This document shows positions 10,378-22,990 of a stretch of 64,000 nucleotides of DNA, piece by piece. The notes below the pieces were generated by a model. The model was not told the origin of the DNA, did not search any database, and worked only from the letters and a program-made list of their open reading frames with translations. Source of the stretch: Chelydra serpentina. Lineage: Eukaryota > Chordata > Testudines > Chelydridae. Each line of letters begins with the position of its first letter. Positions within the stretch are counted from its first letter, which is position 1. The translations under genes and the position numbers were made by a program. Location: NCBI GenBank assembly GCA_037349315.1, contig JBAIAC010000007.1:44321001-44385000 (forward strand). Direction: 5' to 3'.

Positions 10378-13300
10378 TTAAGAACTTTGTGCTTGGACCT
10401 AATGTTGTCAGTAGACATTGGGATATCATTAAAACATATACATTTATTAATGCCCTAAAATTGAGACACCCCTCAAAATGAATTAACAGAAAAATTTCTA
10501 ATGAAGTTTCTTTGTAATGATTCACAAAAAAACCTGAATTTTGAATGCAAAACCCATGTTTAAAAAAGATAAGAAATGTTGACATTGAAGAATCATCATG
10601 TTTTCCAAAATCCCTTCTCCCCTTTCTAATAGATTAAGGATAGCACAGAATAACATACTGACTTATAACATTGAAATATAACATGAAGAATTGTTAATGG
10701 TAAAATTAAGAGCTTTGATAGCTATATTTTTAATGATTTGTAATTATGCATAGTGACTGAATACGGATGAGGTAACATTTAGGCCAAGTCCTTGCTGGCA
10801 TAAATGTGGTTTTGCCAATTCTTCTTTTACATAAAATTACCAATCTGCTTAAAATGTTATTTCTGACAGAACAAAGGTAACGTGTTGGAAGATGAAAATA
10901 AGAGATACACAAATATGAAGTGATAAGTAAAAAACCCACCCTTTTTTGGGAAAACCCTTGGCAGGGTGATACAAAACAACATGATCCAGCAACTGCAAAT
11001 CCAGCAGAAAAAAATACAGAAGTTGGGTAATTGAAGCTCGCGAAAGTGTAATGAACAGGTTACCTAAAACCGAAATGGTTGATGTGCTAAAAACCAATTG
11101 GATAAAGATTAAGTAATCTGTGATATAGAAATATATAAAAGACCTAAGTGAACATGGGCCCAAATTGGAGAAACACCAGTTCAGAAACTGAGGAACAGGA
11201 CTGAAGAACCAGACCAAGGGATCAGAGAAGGAGGTGACTTCTTGGAAGGTGGAAGAACGTCTCAGTGCCCCAAAATGTGGCAACTTGGGCACATTTACCA
11301 GTTCTGTCTTGTCTGTTATTATTTGTGTGGCATAAATGTACGTCCAGACACTAGGTGACAATAAGTCTGTCTGAACTTGTATAAATAAAGGTGAAAAAGG
11401 TGAAAGCCTAAATTGTGTGGACTTGTGACTTGGTTTCCCATCTCTTACCCTTAACCATAATATATCTTTAGCTGAACCTTTGTGTTTTTTGGAGGGCAAC
11501 CAATCACCAGTCACACACAGAACATATACATTTTGGTTGTCCTTAATGATCCTTATAAAAACAACTATCCTGCATAATTATTGCTTACGTGAAAATGTGG
11601 TGATCTTTAGTCCAGTTGTACCACTGATGCCCAAAGGGAGACTATTATCTTGTAGTAGTGGCCTAAACGAAACCAGCCTCCTTGGTCACTAACCCATTTC
11701 TTGCAATCTAAAATAGCTCCAGATTCTTACTTCAGTCATTCAGAAGATGACTTTTGGGCTGTCCCTCTCTAAGGAGCCACTTTGTCCCCTTATGATTTAT
11801 AAGGTAGGATAGTGCCTGTATCCCATGAAGAAAAGCTCCTTTGTGGAGCATAGAAAAGGGAAACAAACTGCTTAAATATAAAGGGGAAAATGTTAATTTT
11901 ATTTCCCATTCAGACTTGTCTGTGATAATGAAGGAACCACAACACACTCCCCTCAGTAAGGAGAAGGGCAAAAAGAAATTCATTAGCAACTGAGTTCACT
12001 AAAGATAACTGTTTCGTTCCTGGGCTGAGAGATCCCTCTTGTGCAGTGAATGAAATCCAGGGGTGTGGTGCAGATTGCCTTATATTGGAAAAAGTGTCAA
12101 CAGCAAGATATGATCCTGAGAGGAAAAAACAAAGAAGTAGTAATAGATGCTGTGCTCCTCCGATCCCAGAAAGACTTTAGGAGGTATGGTTAGAAAAATA
12201 AAGGGTTGTCTGAAGTGTAGGTATGTAATTAGGTTTAGGGTGTAATTGTATCCTATAATAGCAAAGGTCTACTTGACAGGAATTACCAAAGAGAAACTAT
12301 TCCAGGTTTGACATCGAATAAATCTCATACTGTCCCCACTTTCCCCAAGAGTAACAATCCCCTAACCCTGTAATTGGTGTGGTGAGAACAGAGGAAATGA
12401 CAGTTAACACTCCCAACATCTGCTACTTCTGAATGTGAGTACAGCAAATATACAAGGGAAAAAGAGAGTGGACCATATCTGGTAAGGGACCAGGCCAGCT
12501 TACACAACCAGCTTCTTCATTCATGTATTTGTGCAGAGTTGAGCTCAGGATTCAGTGCAATACATCACCACGGTTTGTTTGATCACTTTTCTTATATTTA
12601 TGCTAATGTCTTCACCTAAACTCTTTAACCCTAAGGGCAGTATTTAAACTAAGAAATGTAAGCATGTGTTATCAGAAAACACCAAGCAGAGGCCTTCATT
12701 TATTGCCCACTATTCTATGAAAAACCAAGGAGCCAGTGAACAACACCAGGTGGAAAGCTGCTTGGTTAAGGAATCTTAGCTGTACTTGAAACTGTTGCCA
12801 GTTCTTGATTCCTGTAACTTTTAAATGTCCAGTACCAGTAGGAAGTCCAGAAGGAGTTCCCAGATTTTGTAAGGCAATTGAGAAGGGACTTGGAAACAAA
12901 ACTGTGAGGAAGAAATACAGAGAGAACTGCAGGAGACTAGATTTCATAGCCAGAACGGTATGGATCTCCTGCAGGAAATTTATCTTTTCCATTTCCCCAC
13001 TTGTTATCTTGTACTTGTGGAAACCTTTCATTTACACTAGCTGTGCCAATGTGTCCAGAGTTACAGTTTTTCCAAGACAATTCATAGCTGGAACATTTCC
13101 ATAATACAAGCAGGGATGAACTTCCAATCTTGAAAAAAGTTAAATTCAACCCAAATCCCTGACTGACTGATTAGCTCTTCCTATATATGAATGCAGGGGT
13201 ATGAATAAGGCTCTGTCAAGGGGCAACCCCAGCTTCTAGCAGGAGGGAAGCATACCCTCCTGAAATTGGACCAGCTCCACTTTGGAAAATTTGGGGTCAG

Positions 13301-14674
13301 AACCATTTATTGGGTCCAACTGCCCACAAATAATCTCCTTTTTTCCCTCTGCCTTCGGATATTAATCTCTCATTCTCCACTTTAAGGGCTTGATCCAATG
13401 TCACTGAAGACAATGGGATTCTTTCCCTTTATGTCAACATGTGATGAGAGACAGTGTCACCTCTCTCTTCCCCATCAATGCTGGGACTAGCATTAGCGTT
13501 CAAAGAGGAGAAACTTCACCATTTGATGGTGCATGAAAGTCCTTTTGTTTATTTTGCTTGACCTTATAACAGATGACCATCTGACTAACTTCTGTGCATG
13601 GGGCCAAAAAAGAAGAAGAAGCTGTTAACCACTAAAGTAAATAAATACGCATAATTAAAATGAAAAGCAGCCAAGGAAGTGTTACTTATCTCTATCAAAT
13701 CTCACAATTACAGGTCAAATATTGATTGCATGGGAGCATAGCTCCTGCAAATGACCTACACTGTGAGGAATGTTCCCCCCACATTTAACATCTAAATGCA
13801 TCCCTGTCCGACACAAGTTTAGGGATTTTGCTTTTCTTGCATACTCCATGGGAATAAATGGACGGTTTGGACAATGACATTTGCCATGTTACTAAGGATC
13901 TGATTTTTCAAAAGTGCTGACCAATTTGATCTCAGCTAGAATTGTGGGTGCCCAGAATCTTTGAAAAATCAGGTTCTTAACCTTTATGAGCCCCAGTTTC
14001 CCTGTATCTACAATAGCAATCATACCTATCTGACAGGAGTGTTTTAAACCAAAACTAAATGGGCCAGGTCCCACTATAAGCCAAACCAACACAGGCGCCC
14101 CTGCTTACCTTGAGGAGATTGCAACAATTTAAAGCACATAGAATTGCACTTTGCTGGCTGGTTTGCAATTGGGGAACACAGACTCAGAATTTGGCAATGA
14201 AGGCGGGGGGACCTAGCTACCCATCCTGCCTGAAAACCCCCCTCTTCTCAGGGAAGGAGGAGAAAGTGGGTTTTTAGAGAGGATGGGCAGGAGGAGCCAC
14301 AACCAGAGGAAGGTAATAGGCACCTATATGAGAAAAAGCCAAGAATATCAGGATTGTCCCTATAAAATCAGGATATCCGATTACCCTACTGCTATTTGCA
14401 CCCCTTGTGCCAATGGTTTGTATAGTGCAGTGCATCAGAAAATGCAGCTTGTCATTTTTAATAGTGTGATTTTAATGGCAGAGTCCTGCATATCGTATTG
14501 AGTGATCTCTCATTTCATAAAAATAGGGAATATACAAGACTTAAAGATTTCTAATTTACTTTCATTTTCTAATAAAGAACCAATTTTTTCAAATCTAAGC
14601 TAAGAGGAAGGATTTGGGTATTTAAACCAGGTAATTATTCATTATATTTCTGAACATAGAACAAAGTTGTCTAA
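10331..14674. other. Unassigned stretch, possible LTR at about 11.0-11.4 kb
   Basis: No gene found. About 11030-11440 has LTR-like order on the plus strand: a TATA-like tatataaaag at about 11133, then ataaataaaggtgaaaa near 11380, then a U5-like stretch; the boundaries are not resolved. Opposite it lies a 221-codon minus frame (10849-11514) that looks accidental. About 13895-13975 is an old palindromic repeat (ctgatttttcaaaagtgctg, and its reverse near 13965). About 13985-14045 resembles the L2/MIR tail (ccccagtttccctgtatct). Confidence 0.4.
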
Positions 14675-14910
14675 GGGCTGGTCTACACAAATGCTATAAG
14701 TCGATCTAAGTTACGCTAGCCCAGTTATGTAAGGTACATAACTGAAGTTGATGTAACCTAGGTCAGCTTACAGCGGTGTCTACACCGCTCTATGTCAACA
14801 GGAGACGCCTCTCGGGGAGGTGGAAAATAGTGTCTTCACCAGACCCGCTGAATCGATATTGCTGCATCGATCACAGTGGTGCTGATTTAGCCGGTAGTGT
14901 AGACATGGCC
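14675..14910. mobile_element. Harbinger-type MITE, 236 bp
   Basis: The left end is gggctggtctacac; the right end reversed is ggccatgtctacac. The TAA target duplication is exact at 14672-14674 and 14911-14913. The inside has the 'taagtcgatctaagttacg' type of sequence shared with the MITE at 1993. Non-coding; it needs a transposase supplied elsewhere. Confidence 0.88.
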
Positions 14911-17900
14911 TAAGAGTTTGTAATACTGTAGAAAGTGAATAACCACAAACAGTGCTCTCTTGTGGTCAGGTGGGGAGGTGGCAGGTCATCTCCATATTGA
15001 AAACCCAGTCCTAGCCTTCAGGCCCCCACCAAGATTTTCCAGTCCTTCCCTTTAGTATGGGGGTTTGGGGGTCTGGACCATTGAACAGTCAAGGTTTTTA
15101 CCAGCTGGGTCCTTCTGGTGAAGGCTTCTGTTGTTGTAACATCCTCTTGGAGTGGGTAGGGGAGCCTGGGCCCACACTCTCCATCAGGCTCCAGTCCAGG
15201 GTCCAAGGGTGGTCAGTTACACCACTTACACTCTGCACCTTGGGATGCTAAGCAGCTGCCCTCTCCCCCAGACCACTTCCTATTCCAGTCTCCTTAAGCT
15301 TCACAGAGTAAATCACAGAATATTCAACTGAGTCTCCGACCTGCACACTCAGTCACCTGCCTCTCTTTTGTAGGTTTGTGCAGGTCTGTGTTGTCAGCTC
15401 TCAAGCAATGAGATCCTGGGCATTACTTCCTGCTCAGAGCAGCTATTTGCTCCCTTCCACTGCCTGCCTGCCTCTGAGCTGCTCTGCTTCCTTTTTAAGC
15501 CCCCACTTCCAGCTTGTGTAGGCTTCACAGATGTGGCTGGGTAGGGCCCTCTGGCCCAGAGCTGTTCCTTAACCCCTTGCTCTCCAGTGTGGGGTTTGTA
15601 TACTCCCATCATACCCAAGTACTGAGAAAAAGAGCTGAGTAAACACAAAAGGACAAAAATGCCCTCACTCATGCAACAGAAGGAAGCACATAGCCCAGAA
15701 TGTTTAGGTCCTCACAAATTGAGACAGGTTTGTGTTATGTTTAAGGTATGTGTACTTGAAAAGGGTCTCATTTTTTCCAGGGAGGTAGCTTAGCACTTTC
15801 TGAAAACCAGGACTTAAATGATTAAGGTGTCTCAGGTTAGGCACATACCATTAGAGGCCAGCAGAATCACTAGTCACTTTTGCAAATCTTGGCATAGATG
15901 AATAAATTTAACATACTTTCATATTTGAGACACTTAGGTGTCAACTTTAAGTAGCTCTCCACATCTGACAGCAATGGTATCACTGATCAAACCAAGAAAT
16001 GAAACAGCCTTATTTGGACTGATTTAAACTACTTTTTAATCTCCTGTTTACCTGTTCCAACATGTTCACAATTGATTAAGGTAATCTTTACTTCGTTTTC
16101 CATTTTTAATTTGTCTGAAAGCTGCTTTGAGAACTTGCAGCGTAACATGAGGTATCTGGGAAGTAACATAATAAAAATATATGTGATATACTTAGAGACA
16201 AATCCATATTTTCCAGAAAATACATGAATCGAGGAGGACATTATGAAAGTCTATCTCCATGAAAAGCAAATTATTTTGGCTTGCATGCTTCAATCGTTCC
16301 TGATGTTTCTCTTGACAATAGCTCAGATTGTTACTACCGAGTCTATACATTTGATTATTTGGATACCTGTCATGCATAACTGGAGGGTGGTTGTAAAAAA
16401 AACAAAACAACCAAAATAACACAGGATTAATCAAAGTAGGATTATAATTTTCCACAACACCTGTTTCTACCAGCTGTCTCTGATTGTAGAGACTATTTCT
16501 CAGAGTCCTCCCAAATTACACAATAAAGTAATTTGGAAATCAGTGAAGAGTCCAGTGTCCTTTTGCCATTATGGAGGCTGAGTGATAGATCTGTGAAATC
16601 TTTGAAATATCTACTTTGCTTTGTTCAGATCACTGCAGAAACAAACAAACAAAAATTCCTAAAAATGTAAAATAAAGTACTTAAATAAGAAGTTTGTTAG
16701 AAGAATGTTTTATTGTTGTTGTTCCAAGATACTATGGGTGGAATCCCGTAGTCAAAGACAAAACTCCCATTGACTTCAGTGTGGCCAGGATTTTACCCTA
16801 TCTCAATACCTCATCACCATCACTTTCCTTCTTTGTTAAATTTCCCCTTGCTGAATTATACTTTTCATCTGCCAAAATCATCCTTCACCGTGCAATGAGT
16901 TTTTAAAGTGTTTTCTCCCTATGGGGAGAATTGCTCCTCCAAGATCCATGTAGGGTTCCCTACAGGATGATATCCTCTTTTCCATATGGATGGGCTGCAT
17001 AGTGCAGAGTGTCCTTTCCACATTGCAGACCCCCCCCCCTCCTATATTAAGAATAGCTCTAGGTGTACCCAATGGCAGGAGAATCCCTGAGCAGAGTGAG
17101 ACAGGGGCACCTGGCCACAATGGGGTGTCACAGGACATTTGGTGGATCCTCAAATTCTGTGGGTTATGGGGGAAGAACCTCCTATTCTTTCTGTGTGTGT
17201 GTTTATGTATGTGGGAAGGGCAGGTGGTGGAAGACTAACCCCTAACGGCAATGATTTGGGGTAACTTTTTTCCCATCTCAAATCCACTCTCCCCGGTTTT
17301 CCTCTGGAAAGGGGTGACTCCACAACAGCATAAAATATCATAGTACACATGTATAGCTGCTATATCATAGTAAAAAAAATGGTGACCCGTGTAAAATAGC
17401 TAGACATTATTTTTGTTTGATTGGTTTTGGAAGATTTGGGATCTGTAATGCAGTGGTTTTGAACAAACGCCGCAAAGTGAATATGCACTAAGAAAGGCTT
17501 TTCTACCAATGGTTTCTTTCAGTGTCGGTTTGGGAGGTGAGTAAGCCACCTCTGTCAATGACTGAAATCAACCTCAGGAATCTAAACTGCACAGTGTGAT
17601 CATTTTGTGAATGTCATAACATGCTTTTTTTTAGGGATGTTTTGAACTGCATCCCAGAGAATAATATGTCTTTAGCATAAATTGTGAGTCTGTTAAATGT
17701 GAGTATTTGTATAAGCGCTAAAGCTCTGGTGTCTGAATACATGTCTGCAAGTTTGCTTAGTGCCCAGACTGTTCTCTGGTACACTCAGCACATTTCCAAA
17801 CAAGTTATATGAGCTCTATGATACAAATACTGCGTGCATTTTACAATCAGTCAAACTTTATTGCTTCAGCTTTCATTACAGTGAGTTTATTCAAAACATA

Positions 17901-19160
17901 GCAAAATTAATAATTAAAAAGCCTAATAAATAATACATAATACAACATAAATCCCTGTAAAATATTGCTAGCATAGCAGATCCTATGAAAATGCACATTA
18001 GTGTTCAGTATTTAGACATGTTGCTGCAGTTCTGCAGAATACATTGTATTTCCAGTTAAAAGTGCCTATTTAACTTTTCAACTTTAGTGTTACCACAAAT
18101 GTGCGGACTCCAACTAGAAGTCATTCTTTATTTTCAACTTATGCATTCATTCTATCCTAAGAGTTCAAGATGCAAAAGGATACTCTACCATTCATGGGGA
18201 TATAAGCCCTCTGGGCCTGAATCCTTAGAGAGTAGAGTGCTCACAATTGACACCTCTTTGGAGAATAGGGAAAAGAGTGGTCCAGAGCTGCTTGAGAATT
18301 CCAGATGGCCAGAATCATCACAAATGAGGGAACATTCTGCTGGCATTTGTACATGACTGAATGGGCTAGGCTTTTTTTGCATTTCAATTATGTGGCAGTT
18401 TGGGGCTAGTTGGTTAAAATACAATGAAGTGTAGAATTTTGGGGGCAATAAAATGCTATTATTCATGTTTTGAAATTAAAGGAAAGGAGAATTGCACCAA
18501 ATGTACCTGGGGTGAGGGATCACCCTGATTGAGCCCACAATCAGGCACAGTTGGGCAAGGGATCCTGGAGTGTGCTGAATGAGAGATAAGTATTGTTATC
18601 TCTACTGGGTGTGGCCTTCTGTTGATAAGCATCTGATTCATATATTACTGATTTCTCTACTGAGGCAGCATCAAGGTGATGAATGGAGTAGAGGATGCTT
18701 CAAGATACCAGGGAAAGCCAAGGTACTGTAGTAGCTTGGGCTGAAGCTGCAAAGTGCTGTAGCCCCTACCTGAGGGATTCTGGTGTGGGGCTTCCCTATC
18801 CTGCAATCAAAGCTGAAATCACTTCAGATGGCAGAGCCCCTGAAACAACCCAGGTAGAATTCGCTCAGGGGCTAGAGATCTGCCAGAATTCTTGGATTTC
18901 CACAACCCTGGACAACAAGCTATGAGTGAGGAAGAGGTAAGAGGCTAGAATGCATTAGCCACTCACAACTGCAAAAGGAGACCTGAGGTTGGGACTATTG
19001 TTAAGGCACCATGGGGGTGGGGTGGAAGTTTTTCCTAATAGATATTAATTGCTGGCTTCCCCAAGTATATTTTGTTGTCCGTCTTTTCTCTCCCCCGGTA
19101 AAGGTCTGTTTGTTTTAAGTTCAGAATGGTGTGTGTATAATAAATACATATATTCCTAAT
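14911..19160. other. Unassigned stretch, no gene
   Basis: About 14950-15620 is richer in GC than its surroundings and reads like an interspersed repeat (many ctcc/cagctc words), but I cannot name it. About 16725-16800 contains another 'cccattgacttcagtg' ancient repeat scrap. A C-tract lies at about 17030. Frames of 60-93 codons here overlap on both strands and have no recognisable domains. Confidence 0.4.
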
Positions 19161-19164
19161 TTTT

Positions 19165-19875
19165 TCACAGATTCATAACTTCCAAAGCCAGAAGAGCACA
19201 TTGTGATCATATAGTCTAACCTCTTGTATAACACATGCCATAGAACTTTCCCCAAATAATTCCTACAGCAGATTTTTTAGAAAAAGAATCCAACCTTAGA
19301 TTTAGAAATCCAATCTTGATTTAAAAATTATCAGTGATGGAGACTGCACCATGATACTTGGTAAATGGTTCCAATGGTTAATTACCCTCATTGTCAAAAA
19401 TGCTTTATTTCCAGTCTGAATTTGTCTATCTTTTACATCCAGAAATGGAATTAAGTTATACTTTTCTCGGCTAGACTGGAGAGCCCATTATTAAATATTT
19501 GTTCCCCATGAAGATACTTACAGACTGTGATCAGCTCATCCCTTAACCTTCTCTTTGTTGAGCTAAATAGACTCAAAGAGCTTAATCTATTACTATAAAG
19601 CATGTTTTCTAATCCTCTAATCATTCTTGTAGCTCCTGTTTGAACCCTCTCCAACTTATCCACATCCTTCTTGAATTGTGAACACCAAAACTGGACATAG
19701 TATTCCAGCAGCAGTCGTACCATCACCAAATACAGAAGTAAAATAATCTCTCTACCCCAACTAGAGATTCCCTCATTTATTCATTCCAGGATTGTATTAG
19801 CTCTTTTGGCCACAGTATCACATTAGGAGCTCCATGTTCAGCTATTTATCCACAATGACCCCCACAGAGTGGGAG
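19165..19875 (-). mobile_element. Old CR1 LINE fragment, antisense
   Basis: The minus strand carries a decayed CR1 ORF2 C-terminus. The frame at 19451-19729 reads RLLLEYYVQFWCSQFKKDVD then KLERVQTGATRMIRGLENM, the same region as [20 protein letters not shown] in the young CR1 copy. The 3' end is at about 19165 and the 5' end at about 19875. Its close relative at 50468-51345 belongs to the same older subfamily. Confidence 0.85.
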
Positions 19876-20134
19876 CTCAAACCTATGTCTAAGGAACCCT
19901 TGAAAAATTGAACCTGGCCCTTTTTGCTGCTAAGAAAACCTTGTAGGAGAGGTTATATAACGCTCCTCCCCATTAAAAACAAAACCAAACAGACACAAAA
20001 ATCCCCACCCTGACAGCATTAAAGAATTACACCCCACTAACAAAAATCAAAGCCTTCCCAAAAAATCCTGAGGGAACAGGCCTTGCAGAATGCCTTGAAG
20101 GTCAACTAACTTAGATACCGCATTGTTAGGTAAC

Positions 20135-20368
20135 TTAGCATGCCTACACTTAAAATGCTACAGTGTCAGGAGGGGTTCTAGCATCACTGTAGATAATCCA
20201 CCTCCCCGAGAGGTGGTAGCTAGGTCAACTGAAGAATTCTTCCATCAAACTGGCACTGTCTACACCGGGGGTGAGGATTGGCTTAACTATGTCAATCAAA
20301 GTTGTAGATTTTTCACACCCCTGAACAATGTAGCTTGGTCAACCTAACTTTTCAGTGTAGATCAGCCC
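20135..20368. mobile_element. Diverged Harbinger-type MITE
   Basis: The right end reversed reads gggctgatctacactg, and the left end contains gcatgcctacactta. Internal words (cctccccgagaggtggtagc, gtctacaccggggg) match the family of the 14.7-kb MITE. No clean 3-bp duplication remains, so the boundaries are approximate. Confidence 0.65.
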
Positions 20369-20382
20369 TTCGAATAAACTTA

Positions 20383-20440
20383 GGCTATGGCTACACTTGC
20401 AGCTGTAGAGCGCTTTGGGTTAAACCAGCCTTCCGTTTAT
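20383..20440. mobile_element. Harbinger terminal fragment
   Basis: The sequence ggctatggctacacttgcag is preceded by TTA (20380-20382). It continues into text almost identical to the reversed right end of the 52141-52919 element (gctgta-agcgctt, then gttaaaccagccttc). The partner end was not found, so this is a truncated end. Confidence 0.6.
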
Positions 20441-20871
20441 AAACACTGCAAGCAGCAAAAGGTAATTTCATAGGCAAAATACAACTTTACTCAACAACGT
20501 GAGGGACTTAAAGGATGGCATATTGAAGGAAGTACTATCCAAGCTTATCTCATTCTCCTTGCCTCTTATACATTTACCCGGCAGTCTGTGCCATATCCAA
20601 AGAAATCTGAAAGTAATGAGATATTAATCTTCTATACAAAAAAGAGCTGTAATGGAAACAATATCCTATGCAGCATTTTTAATTGTGAACAATAAAACTA
20701 TATAACTAAAGGAATCACTTCAGTAGCCAAGTAAAGGGTGGAAGAAAGGGAGGCAGGGAGCAATTGCACAATACTCTCCCCAAATACTGCTTAGAACAAG
20801 GGTGCATATAGGGGCTAAGGGAGACCATTGCTGAGCTGTCTGTAGGGCTCCTGAGCATAGTGCTTTGCTAC
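20441..20871. other. Unassigned stretch
   Basis: No gene and no repeat recognised between the Harbinger end and the CR1. Confidence 0.5.
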
Positions 20872-22990
20872 TCATAGAATCATAGAATCTCAGGGTTGGA
20901 AGGGACCTCAGGAGGTCATCTAGTCCAAGGACCAACCCCAACTAGATCATCCCAGCCAGGGCTTTGTCAAGCCTGACCTTAAAAACCTCTAAGGAAGGAG
21001 ATTCCACCACCTCCCTAGGTAACCCATTCCAGTGCTTCACCACCCTACTAGTGAAAACGTTTTTCCTAATATCCAACCTAAACCTCCCCCTCTGCAACTT
21101 GAGACCATTACTCCTTGTTCTGTCATCTTCTACCACTGAGAACAGTCTAGATCCAGCCTCTTTGGAACCCCCTTTTAGGTAGTTGAAAGCAGCTATCAAA
21201 TCCCCCCTCACTCTTCTGCAGGCTAAACAATCCCAGTTCCCTCAGCCTCTCCTCATAAGTCATGTGCTCCAGCCCCCTAATCATTTTTGTTGCCCTCCGT
21301 TGGACTCTTTCCAATTTATCCACATCCTTCTTGTAGTGTGGGGCCCAAAACTGGACACAGTACTCCAAATGAGGCCTCACCAGTGCCGAATAGAGGGGAA
21401 TAATCACGTCCCTCGATCTGCTGGAAATGCCCCTACGTATACAGCCCAAAATGCCGTTAGCCTTCTTGGCAACAAGGGCACACTGTTGACTCATATTCAG
21501 CTTTTCGTCCACTGTAACCCCTAGGTCCTTTTCTGCAGAACTGCTGCCCAGCCATTCGGTCCCTAGTCTGTAGCAGTGCATGGGATTCTTCCGTCCTAAG
21601 TGCAGGACTCTGCACTTGTCCTTGTTGAACCTCATCAGATTTCTTTTGGCCCAATCCTCTAATTTGTCTAGGTCCCTCTGTATCCTGTCCCTACCCTCCA
21701 GCGTATCAACCACTCCTCCCAGTTTAGTGTCATCTGCAAACTTGCTAAGGGTGCAGTCCACATCATCCTCCAGATCGTTGATGAAGATATTGAACAAAAC
21801 CGGCCCCAGCACCGACCCTTGGGGCACTCCACTTGATACCGACTGCCAACTAGACATGGAGCCATTGATCACTACCTGTTGAGCACGACCATCCAGCCAG
21901 TTTTCTATCCACCTTACCGTCCATTCATCCAGCCCATACTTCTTTAACTTGCTGGCAAGAACACTGTGCGAGACTGTATCAAAAGCTTTGCTAAAGTCAA
22001 GAACTAGCACATCCACTGCTTTCCCCTCATCCACAGAGCCAGTTATCTCATCATAGAAGGCAATTCGGTTAGTCAGGCATGACTTGCCCTTGGTGAATCC
22101 ATGCTGACTGTTCCTGATCACTTTCCCCTCCTTTAAGTGGTTCAGAATTGATTCCTTGAGGACCTGTTCCATGATTTGTCCAGGGACTGAGGTGAGACTG
22201 ACTGGCCTGTAGTTCCCCGGATCTTCCTTCTTCCCTGTTTTAAAGATGGGCACTACATTAGCTTTTTTCAAGTCATCCGGGACCTCCCCCGATTGCCATG
22301 ATTTGTCAAAGATAATGGCCAATGGCTCTGCAATCACATCGGCCAACTCCTTTAGCACCCTCGGATGCAGTGCATCCGACCCCATGGACTTGTGTTCGTC
22401 CAGCTTTTCTAAATAGTCCCGAACTACTTCTTTCTCCACAGAGGGCTGGTCACCTCCTCCCCATACTGTGCTGCGGAGTGCAGCCGCCTGGGAGCTGACC
22501 TTGTCTGTGAAGACAGAGGCAAAAAAAGCATTGAGTACACTAGCTTTCTCCACATCCTCTGTCACTAGGTTCCCTCCCTCATTCAGCAAGGGGCCCACAC
22601 TTTCCTTGACTTTCTTCTTGTTGCTCACATACCTGAAGAAACCCTTCTTGTTACTCCTAACATCTCTGGCTAGCTGCAACTCCAAGTGTGATTTGGCCTT
22701 CGTAATTTCACTCCTGCATGCCTGAACAATATTTTTATACTTCTCCCTGGTCATTTGTCCAATCTTCCACTTCTTGTAAGCTGCTTTTTTGTGTTTAAGA
22801 CGAGCAAGGATTTCACTGTTAAGCCAAGCTGGTCGCCTGCCATATTTACTTTTCTTTCTACACATCGGATGGTTTGTTCCTGCAACCTCAATAAGGATTC
22901 TTTAAAATATAGCCAGCTTTCCTCGACTCCTTTCCCCCTCATGTTATTCTCCCATGGGACCTTGCCCATCATGTCACAGTCGACTTGGGT
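20872..22990 (-). mobile_element. Young CR1 LINE, 5'-truncated, longer copy
   Basis: Same subfamily and orientation as the element at 8723, and nearly identical over the shared 1.6 kb. It extends about 650 bases further 5', covering the linker between the endonuclease and reverse-transcriptase domains, and stops near 22990. Relative to the other copy it lacks about 16 bases near its 3' end (around 20927) and 5 bases near 21213. It begins with tcatagaatcatagaatctc at 20873. Confidence 0.92.
20942..22990 (-). pseudogene. CR1 ORF2 reverse transcriptase with two frameshifts
   Basis: The main open part, 21147-22865 (572 codons), contains the linker ([12 protein letters not shown]), [17 protein letters not shown] and FADD (21729-21740). 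Near 21213 a 5-base deletion relative to the copy at 8.8 kb moves the C-terminus to another frame; that frame, 20942-21211, continues with [12 protein letters not shown] and ends with the same ALAGMI. A second shift near 22860 separates the upstream piece (MMGKVPWENNMRGKGVEESW, then [13 protein letters not shown]) from the linker. The endonuclease is missing. The protein family copies CR1 and CR1-tailed SINE RNA; this copy cannot make a whole product. Confidence 0.9.

Noticed and set aside
10849..11514. 221-codon minus-strand frame as a membrane protein gene
   Set aside because: It is rich in Phe, Leu and Ser because the plus strand is A/G-rich. No family motif, no regular transmembrane pattern with loops, and it overlaps LTR-like text.
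14950..15620. CpG island or promoter
   Set aside because: GC content is raised but CG dinucleotides are rare by eye, and no gene begins nearby.
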